DNA of 64,000 bases from Platycnemis pennipes (lineage: Eukaryota > Arthropoda > Insecta > Odonata > Platycnemididae), in assembly GCA_933228895.1 (NCBI GenBank), contig OW121847.1, positions 127,824,350 to 127,888,349 of the forward strand, in the 5' to 3' direction. Positions 59,101-64,000 of this stretch are shown piece after piece (position 1 is the first letter of the stretch; every line of letters begins with the position of its first letter). Made by a program: the position numbers and the translations under genes. The notes under the pieces were generated by a model, which saw only the letters and a program-made list of their open reading frames with translations, ran no database searches and was not told the DNA's origin.

Positions 59101-61982
59101 CCACTATCAGATGTGATCATGTGGAAAATAAAAAAAAATGTTTTTGGTCATGTGTTCAGTAATACCACATAAGGTGTATATTCCAGGTCACTAAATTTCT
59201 CACCGTAGACCATTAAATTTACCAGTCTGCTCTCAGCCCATTTTCCCCAGTACCTATGATGATGAACTGCAGTATAATCATCCTACCTTGCTGGAAGTCT
59301 CTTATCAGTTACAACCAAAAGTATCACATTTCACTTATTGCCTTCCCACGCCCTAACATCTCAGGTGGCTTCCAATGGTGGAGGAATTTGGGAGAGGGGA
59401 GATGATGGCAGGGGTGGAACATCACATCAAGGTCAGCGATGAACCCAGAATCCCTTAGCCATCCAAGGGAAGCTCAAGGGAACCCAAGAAAAAAATTGCT
59501 GAAGTGGTGTCAGACAGACAACACCCAAAAGTAGTCCCTATATCTTCTGCCTTCCTTACCTTATATTTCACATTCGAATTTGGGGAGATGGGAAAAGAGT
59601 AGATGCTGGTAGTGCATAACTCATCAGCAATTCGGGGCAAACAGAATAATCTGGGATCTTGAATCTGATATCTTGAAGCAGATACGCCGGGAAAGCACCA
59701 ATTCCTATTTCAGAATAATCTGGGGATGCCCACAAAGTGAAATGGGAGGAGCGGCTACCAAATGATAAAAGTGCGTACGCACAGAGTTGGGTCATTACAC
59801 GTAGAATATTATTTCAGGGTCAATGTTTCTTATTTATATATGCATGTAAAACTGAAAATTATCCTTTTCCTGCTAATTGCTTTTTCCATCAATTTACACT
59901 GTTTCCTAGCAGTCCCTAGAAAAGTGTAAGTAAGGGATTTTACTGTAGCTAGTACGTCAAGGGAAAGAATGAAATAGGCATGTTAATTACCTATTTAATT
60001 TTGTTTAGCCAACATGTACTTCGCCCTCATTCCAAAACCACAAACAAAAGTGTAAAATATTTATATTGCACAAAAAATGCAATTAAACACTATAACATAC
60101 AATTATAACAGCACGTTTCACACTCCCAACCATGACAATACAAATATAAACAAATAGATAGTCTATAAACTAGCCGGGAAACAGTTGAGCAACACTTTTC
60201 GTTGTTTTCTTTCGTGACGTCACAGAGATTTTTCATCCTATGTAGTAGGCCTGTATATGGAGATGGCCTTACCAGAGCCTGTAACTTCTCCCTGCCATCA
60301 GAATTGCAACAGAGCACTGGGGTTAGTTTCTCCTTACTTGTTTTTCCTCCCCAGCATACTTCATCTTTTACTGCCGGTGTCTTATGTGGTAAAAGGTTGT
60401 AAAATATTCCACTTTCATCCATGTTAAAAATATCTCCTGGTGCATAGTCCACAAAAATGTGTTTGACATTTGATCGCCATCTCTCAGCTGCCTATACGTC
60501 AACTGATGATCCTTCCTTACTGTACAAAGATACAATACCATGCCTCTTTTGAAATCTCTGTAAACACCCATTGGAGTATTTAAATTCTTGGCCCATTTTA
60601 GGTGTGATTATGTCGGCTTTTTTTTCACCAAAGGCCCTGATAGAGGAATGTGATGTGACCCACATTGGGAGAACCTCCAATAACTCTTTCTACCTCTCCA
60701 TATTTCACTCCCCATATCCTCCTCTTCCTGCCATCATCTTTTCCACTCTCCTTGTGATTCAATTGCATCACGATTTTTCGGGTATGTCGACAATGTCAAG
60801 AATCAGAATATCATAATTGAAATTTCTATTTTAGTTTTTGCCCCACAATCTACCTCACAAATACACTTAATTTCTCTTTAATTGTCTGTTCCTTGTGTTT
60901 TCTCTTTGTAGGCATTAAATATCCTACCATTAATGGAAGTAATGGACTAAATGGATTTGACCTACAATGAAGGTGTAAATTGTTATAGGTGAATTGTGAA
61001 GCTCAGGCATTGTGCCAGGTGCACAAAATAGCAGGCAAAGGGAAACAGTACTTTTCTAAATCATAGTTTTTAAGTTTTTTGCATATGATACCTATGAAGC
61101 TAAATAATAACATAAAACACATGGCTATGGTTAAAATCACAACGATGCAATAAAAATACCTGGGCAATTTTTCCTCAGAAGATGGATCTTTACGATTCAT
61201 TTTAACCTCATTAAATAAAATTTACGTGCAGGAGTAATTAAGGGTAACATAACAGCACATGAGAATATCGAGCTACCTCGCTGGTCGGCCAGCGCAAGCT
61301 GTTATCCAACTTCAAAATTTTCTCAACAAAATTCTATTCACTATTATTCGTAGTGGTTGCAGTTTAACTGTATCAGAGGATCAACGTCTATAAGATCTTA
61401 AAATGTTCAGCGCCTCCATTCTTTGTTTACCGGGTACTGGCATTACAAATTAGTAAAATTTTTAATTTACGAGTTATATTACTATTTTGATTTGTACCTT
61501 ATTTAAATGGTTGCACGTAAAATTAGCATGTACTTACAACATAAAGCTACATCACTTGGTACATTAGTGGTTTTAGGCAGTGTAATACCTTATGCATGTT
61601 ATTCCCCACTTACATCCAAGTCTTCGGAATGTAACCTGGTCGTAAGTTAGGGACTAGGTACCTGTATATTTTTTCAGGCTTCCTATACATTTTTTCCTGA
61701 ATTTATGCAACAAGTTTCTGCTCTTGTAAAAGTGGGCTATACTTTTGTGAAACAAATGTACAATTACTGAGGAATTGCTGAAAGTGATATCACACACTCT
61801 GTACTGTATCATTATATATAACTATTTTACTTTATATTCATTTCAGATGGAAGAAAGCCATAGATTATGGCTAGAAGATACAGGACTTAGATTGCTGTGT
61901 GTTCTTGCCCTTGATCGCTTTGGTGATTTTGTATCAGATCAAGTGGTGGCTCCTGTCAGAGAAACTTGTGCTCAAGCATTGG
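31915..61982 (+). CDS. BTAF1: BTAF1/Mot1, N-terminal part (continues past window)
   Basis: Six consecutive coding exons (31915-32156, 34349-34492, 38458-38627, 53370-53648, 56966-57124, 61847-61982) join in frame into about 376 codons, the N-terminal fifth of a protein of roughly 1850. BTAF1 is a SWI2/SNF2 ATPase that grips TBP with its N-terminal HEAT repeats and strips it from DNA. Exact family blocks are [41 protein letters not shown] and [11 protein letters not shown]. The ATPase half lies to the right of the window. The first exon, which in the family codes only a few residues, was not placed: it must end two bases into a codon. Introns reach about 14.7 kb and carry most transposons of the right half. 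Confidence 0.93.
32157..32780. other. BTAF1 intron 2, unassigned part
   Basis: Intronic DNA with no recognised repeat or exon. Confidence 0.35.
32788..33075 (+). mobile_element. tRNA-derived SINE (family 3)
   Basis: The head reads GAGCTGGATTGGTGTAGTGG with TTTGAGTTTTGGCC, a box A-like start, and a decayed box B (GATATGAATTC) about 40 bases on. A characteristic body with GTGGAGAACATTTGAGTGC and CTTTCTGTTAAGAGTATGC follows. The layout is that of an arthropod tRNA SINE. Only one copy is in the window, so boundaries are approximate. Confidence 0.6.
33085..33300. repeat. MITE-like palindromic block
   Basis: GCCGCTTTACAC at 33085-33096 is inverted as GTGTAAAGCGGC at 33152-33163, with TACAATTT/AAATTGTA inside. 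Further TTGTACAA-type phrases continue to about 33300. It looks like the terminus of a palindromic MITE plus internal repeats; the family is unknown. Confidence 0.5.
33301..34348. other. BTAF1 intron 2, distal part
   Basis: AT-rich intron; open frames here lack motifs. Nothing further recognised. Confidence 0.3.
34349..34492 (+). CDS. BTAF1: BTAF1 exon 3
   Basis: From GTTTTTAG|AGCCTG to GGCTCAG|GTTGGT. Codes the [15 protein letters not shown] segment and an acidic stretch, matching the variable linker with its conserved F-D core. Confidence 0.88.
34493..36240. other. BTAF1 intron 3, unassigned part
   Basis: No exon or named transposon was recognised. A GC-rich island at about 35460-35600 stands out from the AT-rich surroundings, and 34550-34960 has the look of an old repeat without a nameable family. 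Confidence 0.3.
36250..37990 (-). pseudogene. TIGD1-like Tigger transposase, nearly full C-terminal half
   Basis: On the minus strand, about 37510-37310 reads [11 protein letters not shown] (first DDE aspartate), then [17 protein letters not shown] and [12 protein letters not shown]. Next, 37150-37050 has [12 protein letters not shown] (second aspartate). An open frame of 151 codons (36728-36273) follows, with the Tigger tail [14 protein letters not shown] and an acidic region. Text between about 36730 and 37030 is scrambled, and stops and frame changes prevent expression. The end near 37990 reads inward as TACAGCAGACACCCGCTTTA, a plausible Tigger terminal repeat. The opposite end was not found. 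Confidence 0.82.
38458..38627 (+). CDS. BTAF1: BTAF1 exon 4
   Basis: From TTCTGTTAG|ATGCAC to GTGAGA|GTAAGT. Contains L-A-R-Q-R-Q-L-L and L-G-L-D, matching the conserved A-R-Q-R-K-L-L-x-x-K-L-G-L block. Confidence 0.9.
38628..39390. other. BTAF1 intron 4, proximal part
   Basis: Contains a cluster of ATCGAT-rich phrases at 39045-39110 (CTCACAATCGATA twice) and AATCGATTCTCGATAC near 39310, a phrase shared with about 47560. This hints at another dispersed repeat, but ends could not be defined. Confidence 0.35.
39393..42420 (-). mobile_element. RTE-type LINE, degraded, long copy
   Basis: Read on the minus strand. A GC-richer 5' region (about 42420-41850) is followed by an apurinic endonuclease domain (41834-41232; G-I-S-E-M-R-W, V-G-I-M-L-R, V-Y-M-P-P-S, D-W-N-A). 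Then come R-F-R-N-Q-V-K and D-I-D-S-D-H-K-L-V (41232-40723). The reverse transcriptase includes [10 protein letters not shown], and the Y/F-A-D-D box survives as R-F-A-N-D-I. The C-terminal tail is [10 protein letters not shown] at 39690-39415. The 3' tail is a TGATGA repeat. Frameshifts and stops are frequent, and a 165-bp tandem duplication lies within the RT. This matches the craniofacial-development-protein-2-like RTE endonucleases of arthropod genomes. Confidence 0.85.
40196..40525 (-). repeat. 165-bp tandem duplication in RTE reverse transcriptase
   Basis: The sequence starting CAATAATACAGGAGACAGTG at 40196 recurs at 40361 and both copies end AGCAT. The copies differ at only a few positions (for example TTTTCT/TTCTTCT and GGCCGT/GTCCAT). 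165 bp is exactly 55 codons, so the duplication is frame-preserving. Confidence 0.92.
42421..42945. other. BTAF1 intron 4, short unassigned part
   Basis: AT-rich sequence without recognised feature between the RTE 5' end and the inverted-repeat element. Confidence 0.3.
42946..45800. mobile_element. hAT-like element with about 430-bp inverted ends
   Basis: ATTGATGTACGGATCCAGG at 42946 faces CCTGGATACGTCCATCAAT ending at 45800. The two arms pair for roughly 430-470 bp (42946-43420 with 45371-45800), including AAAGTTCACTTTCCTTA/ATAAGGAAAGTGAACTTT. The outer 120 bp of each arm carry several GGATC(C/T) motifs at irregular spacing, as in subterminal binding sites of hAT transposases. No target duplication is clear and no transposase is encoded; the middle is filled by copies of another repeat. 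Confidence 0.72.
43424..45390. mobile_element. nested hAT-like nonautonomous repeats, copies 2 and 3
   Basis: At least two more or less complete copies of the repeat seen at 4700-5605 lie here. Shared phrases include GATCCGGATCG, GTGAATGGAATGTA, GAAGCAAAATAAAGAAATATG, GTCATGCGGGTAGCCTACAT and AGTTCGATCC. Some phrases are tRNA-like (GTTCGATCC) but do not fold as a tRNA. They sit between the arms of the larger inverted-repeat element. Confidence 0.6.
45801..46579. other. BTAF1 intron 4, spacer between hAT-like elements
   Basis: No named feature. A plus-strand open frame from 45808 begins with a hydrophobic run but has no splice or homology support. Confidence 0.3.
46580..47540. mobile_element. 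hAT-like nonautonomous repeat, copy 4
   Basis: 46590-46830 is an inverted match of about 45165-45390 (shared TTATTAATAATAACCTTTAAA and AGGAGAGGTTGTGTAAC). The rest, to CCATCCCTAGTATTGATGG near 47520-47540, matches copies 1-3, including GAATGAAATGAAAGGTCCATGG and GACCCGATCATCCCTAATTT. The end CCATCCCTA, read outward as TAGGGATGG, resembles hAT termini. Confidence 0.6.
47541..48637. other. BTAF1 intron 4, unassigned part
   Basis: No supported exon or repeat beyond the ATCGATTCTCGATAC phrase at about 47560 shared with 39310. Confidence 0.3.
48638..48905 (-). mobile_element. RTE 3'-end fragment
   Basis: On the minus strand [11 protein letters not shown] and [10 protein letters not shown] match the tail of the RTE at 39.4 kb, and the TGATGATGATGA tail ends it at 48638. 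5'-truncated, as is usual for this clade. Confidence 0.88.
48906..49690. other. BTAF1 intron 4, unassigned part
   Basis: No recognisable feature before the foldback element. Confidence 0.3.
49692..50333. mobile_element. foldback element, 200-bp arms
   Basis: Left arm 49692-49925 and right arm 50133-50333 are imperfect inverse copies. Outer matches are GATGGCTGGGGAGTTTGGGTTTA with TAAACCCAAACCTCCCGGCC. Middle matches are TGTCTAGCTGAGCTTGA with TCAAGCTCAGCTAGACA. Inner matches are TCTTTTTCTGGGCAACCGTGG with CCCAGGGTTGCCCAGAAGAAG. The left arm is purine/G-rich, so single strands would be strongly skewed. The spacer of about 200 bp has no coding motif. Confidence 0.8.
50334..52894. other. BTAF1 intron 4, distal part
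   Basis: No supported exon. Text near 51030-51170 (CCCCTGTAATAAGTATGGC, AACGTGAAGCTCG) resembles an old Tigger-like terminus but is not defined well enough to call. Confidence 0.3.
52895..53218 (+). mobile_element. TTAA-flanked MITE A (piggyBac type)
   Basis: TTAACCCTTTTACTGC at the left and GCAGTAAAAGGGTTAA at the right are exact inverses, giving a 324-bp element flanked by TTAA, the piggyBac target. Subterminal text GTGCGAAAA-CTGCCA recurs inverted near the right end. The left side alone carries two perfect palindromes GGGCCGATATATCGGCCC at 52915-52932 and 52959-52976. Confidence 0.9.
53370..53648 (+). CDS. BTAF1: BTAF1 exon 5, bracketed by two MITEs
   Basis: From TGCTTGAAG|AGAGCT to GGAGAG|GTAAGG, 93 whole codons. 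Basic [13 protein letters not shown] region (nuclear-signal-like) followed by an acidic tail with E-K-K-R-I-K-L-E. Same-family TTAA MITEs lie 151 bp before and 259 bp after it. Confidence 0.9.
53908..54225 (+). mobile_element. TTAA-flanked MITE B (piggyBac type)
   Basis: TTAACCCTCTTAGTGC at the left, inverse GCACTAAGAGGGTTGA at the right (the right TTAA mutated to TTGA), 318 bp. The left side has GGGCCGATATATCGGC at 53927-53942 and the full palindrome at 53970-53987. Same orientation as MITE A. The right half matches the fragment ending at 3686. Confidence 0.88.
54336..54560. repeat. Tigger-type MITE end
   Basis: TACAGTGGAACAACGGTAGTACAAGTATC resembles a Tigger terminal repeat (CAGTGGAACCTCG... 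class). A possible partner end, AGAGTTCACTGT, lies near 55310 but pairing is weak, so only the left end is listed. Confidence 0.4.
54561..55640. other. BTAF1 intron 5, unassigned part
   Basis: No supported exon or RNA. CTAGAGTTCA phrases near 55310 and 55372 are repeated but the unit is unclear. Confidence 0.3.
55645..55805 (-). mobile_element. tRNA-derived SINE (family 1), inverted copy
   Basis: On the minus strand the tRNA-like head has acceptor-like ends GCCTCAG and AAGGTGGA, box A TAGCTCAACTGGTAGAG, loop CTAGAAA and box B-like GCTCGAGTCC, followed by GGATTTTTTCCTTGTG. It matches 10036-10240. Confidence 0.75.
55920..56080 (+). mobile_element. tRNA-derived SINE (family 1), third copy
   Basis: Begins inside the tRNA-like head (ATATCAGGGGGTGCGGGTTCAACTCC) and continues with GAGGTGGATTTTTTCCTTGTGG and the same 3' part as 10140-10225. 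It lies in opposite orientation to the copy at 55645-55805, about 115 bp away. Confidence 0.7.
56081..56965. other. BTAF1 intron 5, distal part
   Basis: No recognised feature before exon 6. Confidence 0.3.
56966..57124 (+). CDS. BTAF1: BTAF1 exon 6
   Basis: From GATGCTTAG|GCAGTG to AAAGAAGAG|GTATTT, 53 whole codons. Codes the E-W-P-F-E-x-F-C block and the [12 protein letters not shown] repeat. Confidence 0.92.
57125..58865. other. BTAF1 intron 6, proximal part
   Basis: AT-rich intron. The phrase GAGCTACCTCACTAGTCGGCTAGTGCAAGC at about 58326 recurs near 61272 with few changes, marking an unnamed repeat. Confidence 0.35.
58866..59947. mobile_element. Tigger-type MITE, about 1.1 kb
   Basis: TA-CAGTAAAACCTCATTGATTCG at the left faces a right end that reads inward CAGTAAAATCCCTTACTTAC with TA outside. 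The first eight bases match exactly and the rest roughly. The left part has ATTCGAAATT/TTCGAAATAA text typical of Tigger ends. No coding domain is recognisable. Confidence 0.6.
60090..60680 (-). pseudogene. Tigger/pogo transposase relic
   Basis: On the minus strand the DNA-binding half ends [12 protein letters not shown] (second helix-turn-helix). After a stop the DDE domain begins with [18 protein letters not shown] (first aspartate) and [11 protein letters not shown]. The sequence degrades before the second aspartate. It is more similar to JRK/TIGD-type transposases than to the pogo-like one at 12.3 kb. Confidence 0.78.
60690..61846. other. BTAF1 intron 6, distal part
   Basis: No supported exon. 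Contains the second copy of the GAGCTACCTC...GTCGGCCAGCGCAAGC phrase near 61272. Confidence 0.3.
61847..61982 (+). CDS. BTAF1: BTAF1 exon 7
   Basis: From CATTTCAG|ATGGAA to GCATTGG|GTAAGT. Codes [13 protein letters not shown] and [11 protein letters not shown]. Last recognised exon; the next lies beyond 64000. Confidence 0.93.
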
Positions 61983-62700
61983 GTAAGTTGGTGTTATCTT
62001 TAACTGCTGAAGACTTCTGTTTTGAAATATTGTTTTCTATAGAATGTAGAGGAAATGTAATGGCCACCCAGTAATACCCTGAACTCAAATTAATCATTTC
62101 TGATGACCCACCATGGGTTATCTGAATATTAGAATCATAATGGGTCATCAGTGGGTTAAAAATGTATTTGACAAATCTTGTTTTAGCCACTTCCTATGTT
62201 TAAAACATTTTTAGAAAGCTCATTATATTCACGCCAGTATGTTGCAGGAAAACCTTAAGTGTGGGCCTAATGTAACAATTTTGTAGACTTAAACACGACC
62301 GCTGGCTGGGAACAGAAGCGCTAGCAGTTGGTGGAAGGGGGGGAAGGAACAGAAAGGATAGGAGGAGAGGGGGTGCTACTTATTAGCGGACGGATTGTCG
62401 GATATTCGGCACTCCACTGAGCTTCAATGCAAAAAAAAATCATTTCGACACACCCTCAGTTCAAGTTGCTTTGTTTCCGATTGTGTGTAGTAATGCGTGC
62501 TTCTTTCTCTGCCTTTCTTGACCGATTGGCAACAGCTGTAATCAATACTAAGCGATTTAGTTACTGCTACCTACCCTCCCTCGGCACCTGGGTGAAGGGT
62601 ATCAAAAGGGAGCCCACGACTAGACACATTTTGTCCAAAATGTAGGTTATTAATTACTCATGGTTATACTGTAGCTGCCCAGCACTCCGTTTGAAAACAC
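61983..62700. other. BTAF1 intron 7, proximal part
   Basis: No exon recognised. GGGTTATCTG and CATAATGGGTCATCAGTGGGTTA phrases at 62095-62160 are imperfectly inverted. Sequence from about 62300 (GGGGGGAAGG) is GC-richer and may already be the 5' region of the hAT element. Confidence 0.3.
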
Positions 62701-62729
62701 CATCGTGAGTGGTCATGTTTCGAGTTTGG

Positions 62730-64000
62730 ACTGTTTTCTGTTATCACGGTTACAGCTTTAAATATCAAATGAAGGAAAGGAATTTTAAAATGCCGAAACT
62801 TAGTGTTACCGTTCATACCAGGGCAGGTGAATTCAGCTCAGAAAGATTTTGTACTATTCAGATCAGAACGACTAAGTACTACTGTGCAAATTTTGCGATA
62901 AAAGACTTGAATTTGAAAGACGTGACACGTTATTAAAGCATATCGGTAGCGATACATATAAACGTGCGAAAGAAAGGGGCCCTGCAAAACGACAACTATC
63001 ATTTGAACAGACAGTTACTCAGTCAAAGAAAGCGAAGGAGGAGAAAGAGGAGTTTGTTGTCGCTACTACTGAAGCATTTTTAAATGCTGAAATTAGTGTA
63101 GAGAAACTCGATAATCCAAAAATTTGGGAATGCCTCTCGAAGTACATGAAAGGTAATGGGGATTTGCCATCTGCCAATCGTATTCGCCAAGACTACATCC
63201 CGATTATAGGGAAAAAGAAGCAGGAGGAGCTTAAATGTTTTGTTAAGGACAAAAAGCTGTTCGTTTATGGTGACGAAACAACGGACAAATCAGGAAATTG
63301 TGTGTTTAATGTGTAATTTCGTTTACTGGAAAATAGTTGCTGCCAGAGAATTTATTTAGTTGTAAATGTAGTTTTAGATGTTGCAAATGGTGCTTCCTGC
63401 TCACAAGTTATTGTAGATACTTTAAATCGATATGAGGTCCATTACCACAATGTTGTTGGTGTTGTTACAGATTCTGCACATTACATGAGTGCATGTGTTA
63501 ATACTTTGAGGGGGCTTATTGGGGACCATCTTGCGCATGTGCAATGTTGGGCACATAAAGTTAACTTAGTGGGACAAATTTGGCAGTGCAATTTGGATGA
63601 AGTGAACTTAATAATTGCAAAAACAAAAGCAGCATTTCTGAATGCAAGAAGAAGGAAACATCTTTACTTGGAATTTTTACGTGGGAAGTATGAAGAAAAA
63701 TAAGTAAATTTTTTTCCCATGCCAGTGCAAACTAGATGGAATATGTTTCTGGCTGTGCTTTATATTCATGAGCACCTAGATTACATAATGGAATTTATGG
63801 AAAAAATGAAAGATGAAAACAGTGGTGTTCATTTCCTTAAAAATTTAAATTCAAGTGCTTTAGATGTCATAAGAATCCAAGCGCAGTTCGTTGCTGACAA
63901 CTGTGACTGCTTTGTAAACTTAATCACTTTCCTGGAAGGAAATAGCTACCCTACAGCTCATGTCCTGCATTCCAAACTGAAGGTTCTGCAAAATATGCTG
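62730..64000 (+). pseudogene. CGGBP1-like hAT transposase, cut by window edge
   Basis: The N terminus (M-P-K-L-S-V-T-V-H at about 62790) leads after one frameshift to a BED-like finger, L-L-C-K-F-C-D-K-R-L...L-K-H-I-G-S-D-T-Y-K-R-A, where a histidine appears replaced by tyrosine. The catalytic domain follows with Y-G-D-E-T-T-D (first D), G-V-V-T-D-S-A-H-Y-M (second D) and H-V-Q-C-W-A-H-K-V-N-L, then V-Q-T-R-W-N-M-F. Stops at 63314 and 63701 interrupt an otherwise long open frame. The hAT C-terminal dimerisation region lies beyond 64000. Vertebrate CGGBP1 was domesticated from a related transposase. This copy sits in BTAF1 intron 7 and looks recently inactivated. Confidence 0.82.

Noticed and set aside
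1..64000. CRISPR arrays, bacterial operons, integrated phage or rRNA genes
   Set aside because: No regularly spaced repeats, no ribosome-binding-site-led operons and no rRNA-like segments were seen; all clear genes are spliced animal genes.

Overview
The window is animal nuclear DNA, most likely from an arthropod and probably an insect. The evidence is spliced genes with GT/AG introns, AT-rich interspersed DNA, introns of up to about 15 kb, and a dense mix of DNA transposons (Tigger/pogo, piggyBac, hAT), non-LTR elements (RTE, Jockey/CR1-like), a Ty3/gypsy retrotransposon and tRNA-derived SINEs. There are no bacterial operons, rRNA genes or CRISPR arrays. The species cannot be named from the sequence.

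Four cellular genes were reconstructed by joining exons at consensus splice sites. They alternate in strand: a SAC3/GANP-domain gene (SAC3D1-like, minus, 7597-8488, 3' part not found); NTHL1, the endonuclease III-type DNA glycosylase (plus, 8829-17876, complete); NOL12, a nucleolar RNA-binding protein (minus, 17937-29665, complete at 196 codons); and the N-terminal part of BTAF1/Mot1, the TBP-removing ATPase (plus, 31915-61982, continuing to the right of the window). SAC3D1-like and NTHL1 are head to head about 340 bp apart. NTHL1 and NOL12 converge with 60 bp between their stop codons. NOL12 and BTAF1 are head to head about 2.2 kb apart.

Nearly everything else is mobile-element material in the introns. 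From 1 to 7.5 kb there is a piggyBac transposase relic, a CCCTGA-rich repeat, a hAT-like repeat copy, a Tigger relic and a LINE relic. NTHL1 intron 3 holds a 3.7-kb DDE transposon with about 440-bp inverted repeats, each carrying a tRNA-Ser/Leu-like segment. NOL12 intron 2 holds a hAT relic, a Tigger MITE, and a gypsy element split by a younger LINE and a SINE. The BTAF1 introns hold a TIGD1-like Tigger, an RTE element with a 165-bp internal tandem duplication, a cluster of nested hAT-like inverted-repeat elements (42.9-47.6 kb), a foldback element (49.7-50.3 kb), two TTAA-flanked piggyBac-type MITEs on either side of exon 5, another Tigger, and at the right edge a CGGBP1-like hAT transposase.

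The four genes share no pathway: mRNA export or spindle function, base-excision repair, rRNA maturation and TBP dynamics. They look like ordinary housekeeping genes packed at their promoters and 3' ends but with very long introns. I found no convincing new multi-gene system. The best leads are in the mobile elements: the tRNA-bearing inverted repeats, the paired 18-bp palindromes in the TTAA MITEs, and those MITEs bracketing a BTAF1 exon.
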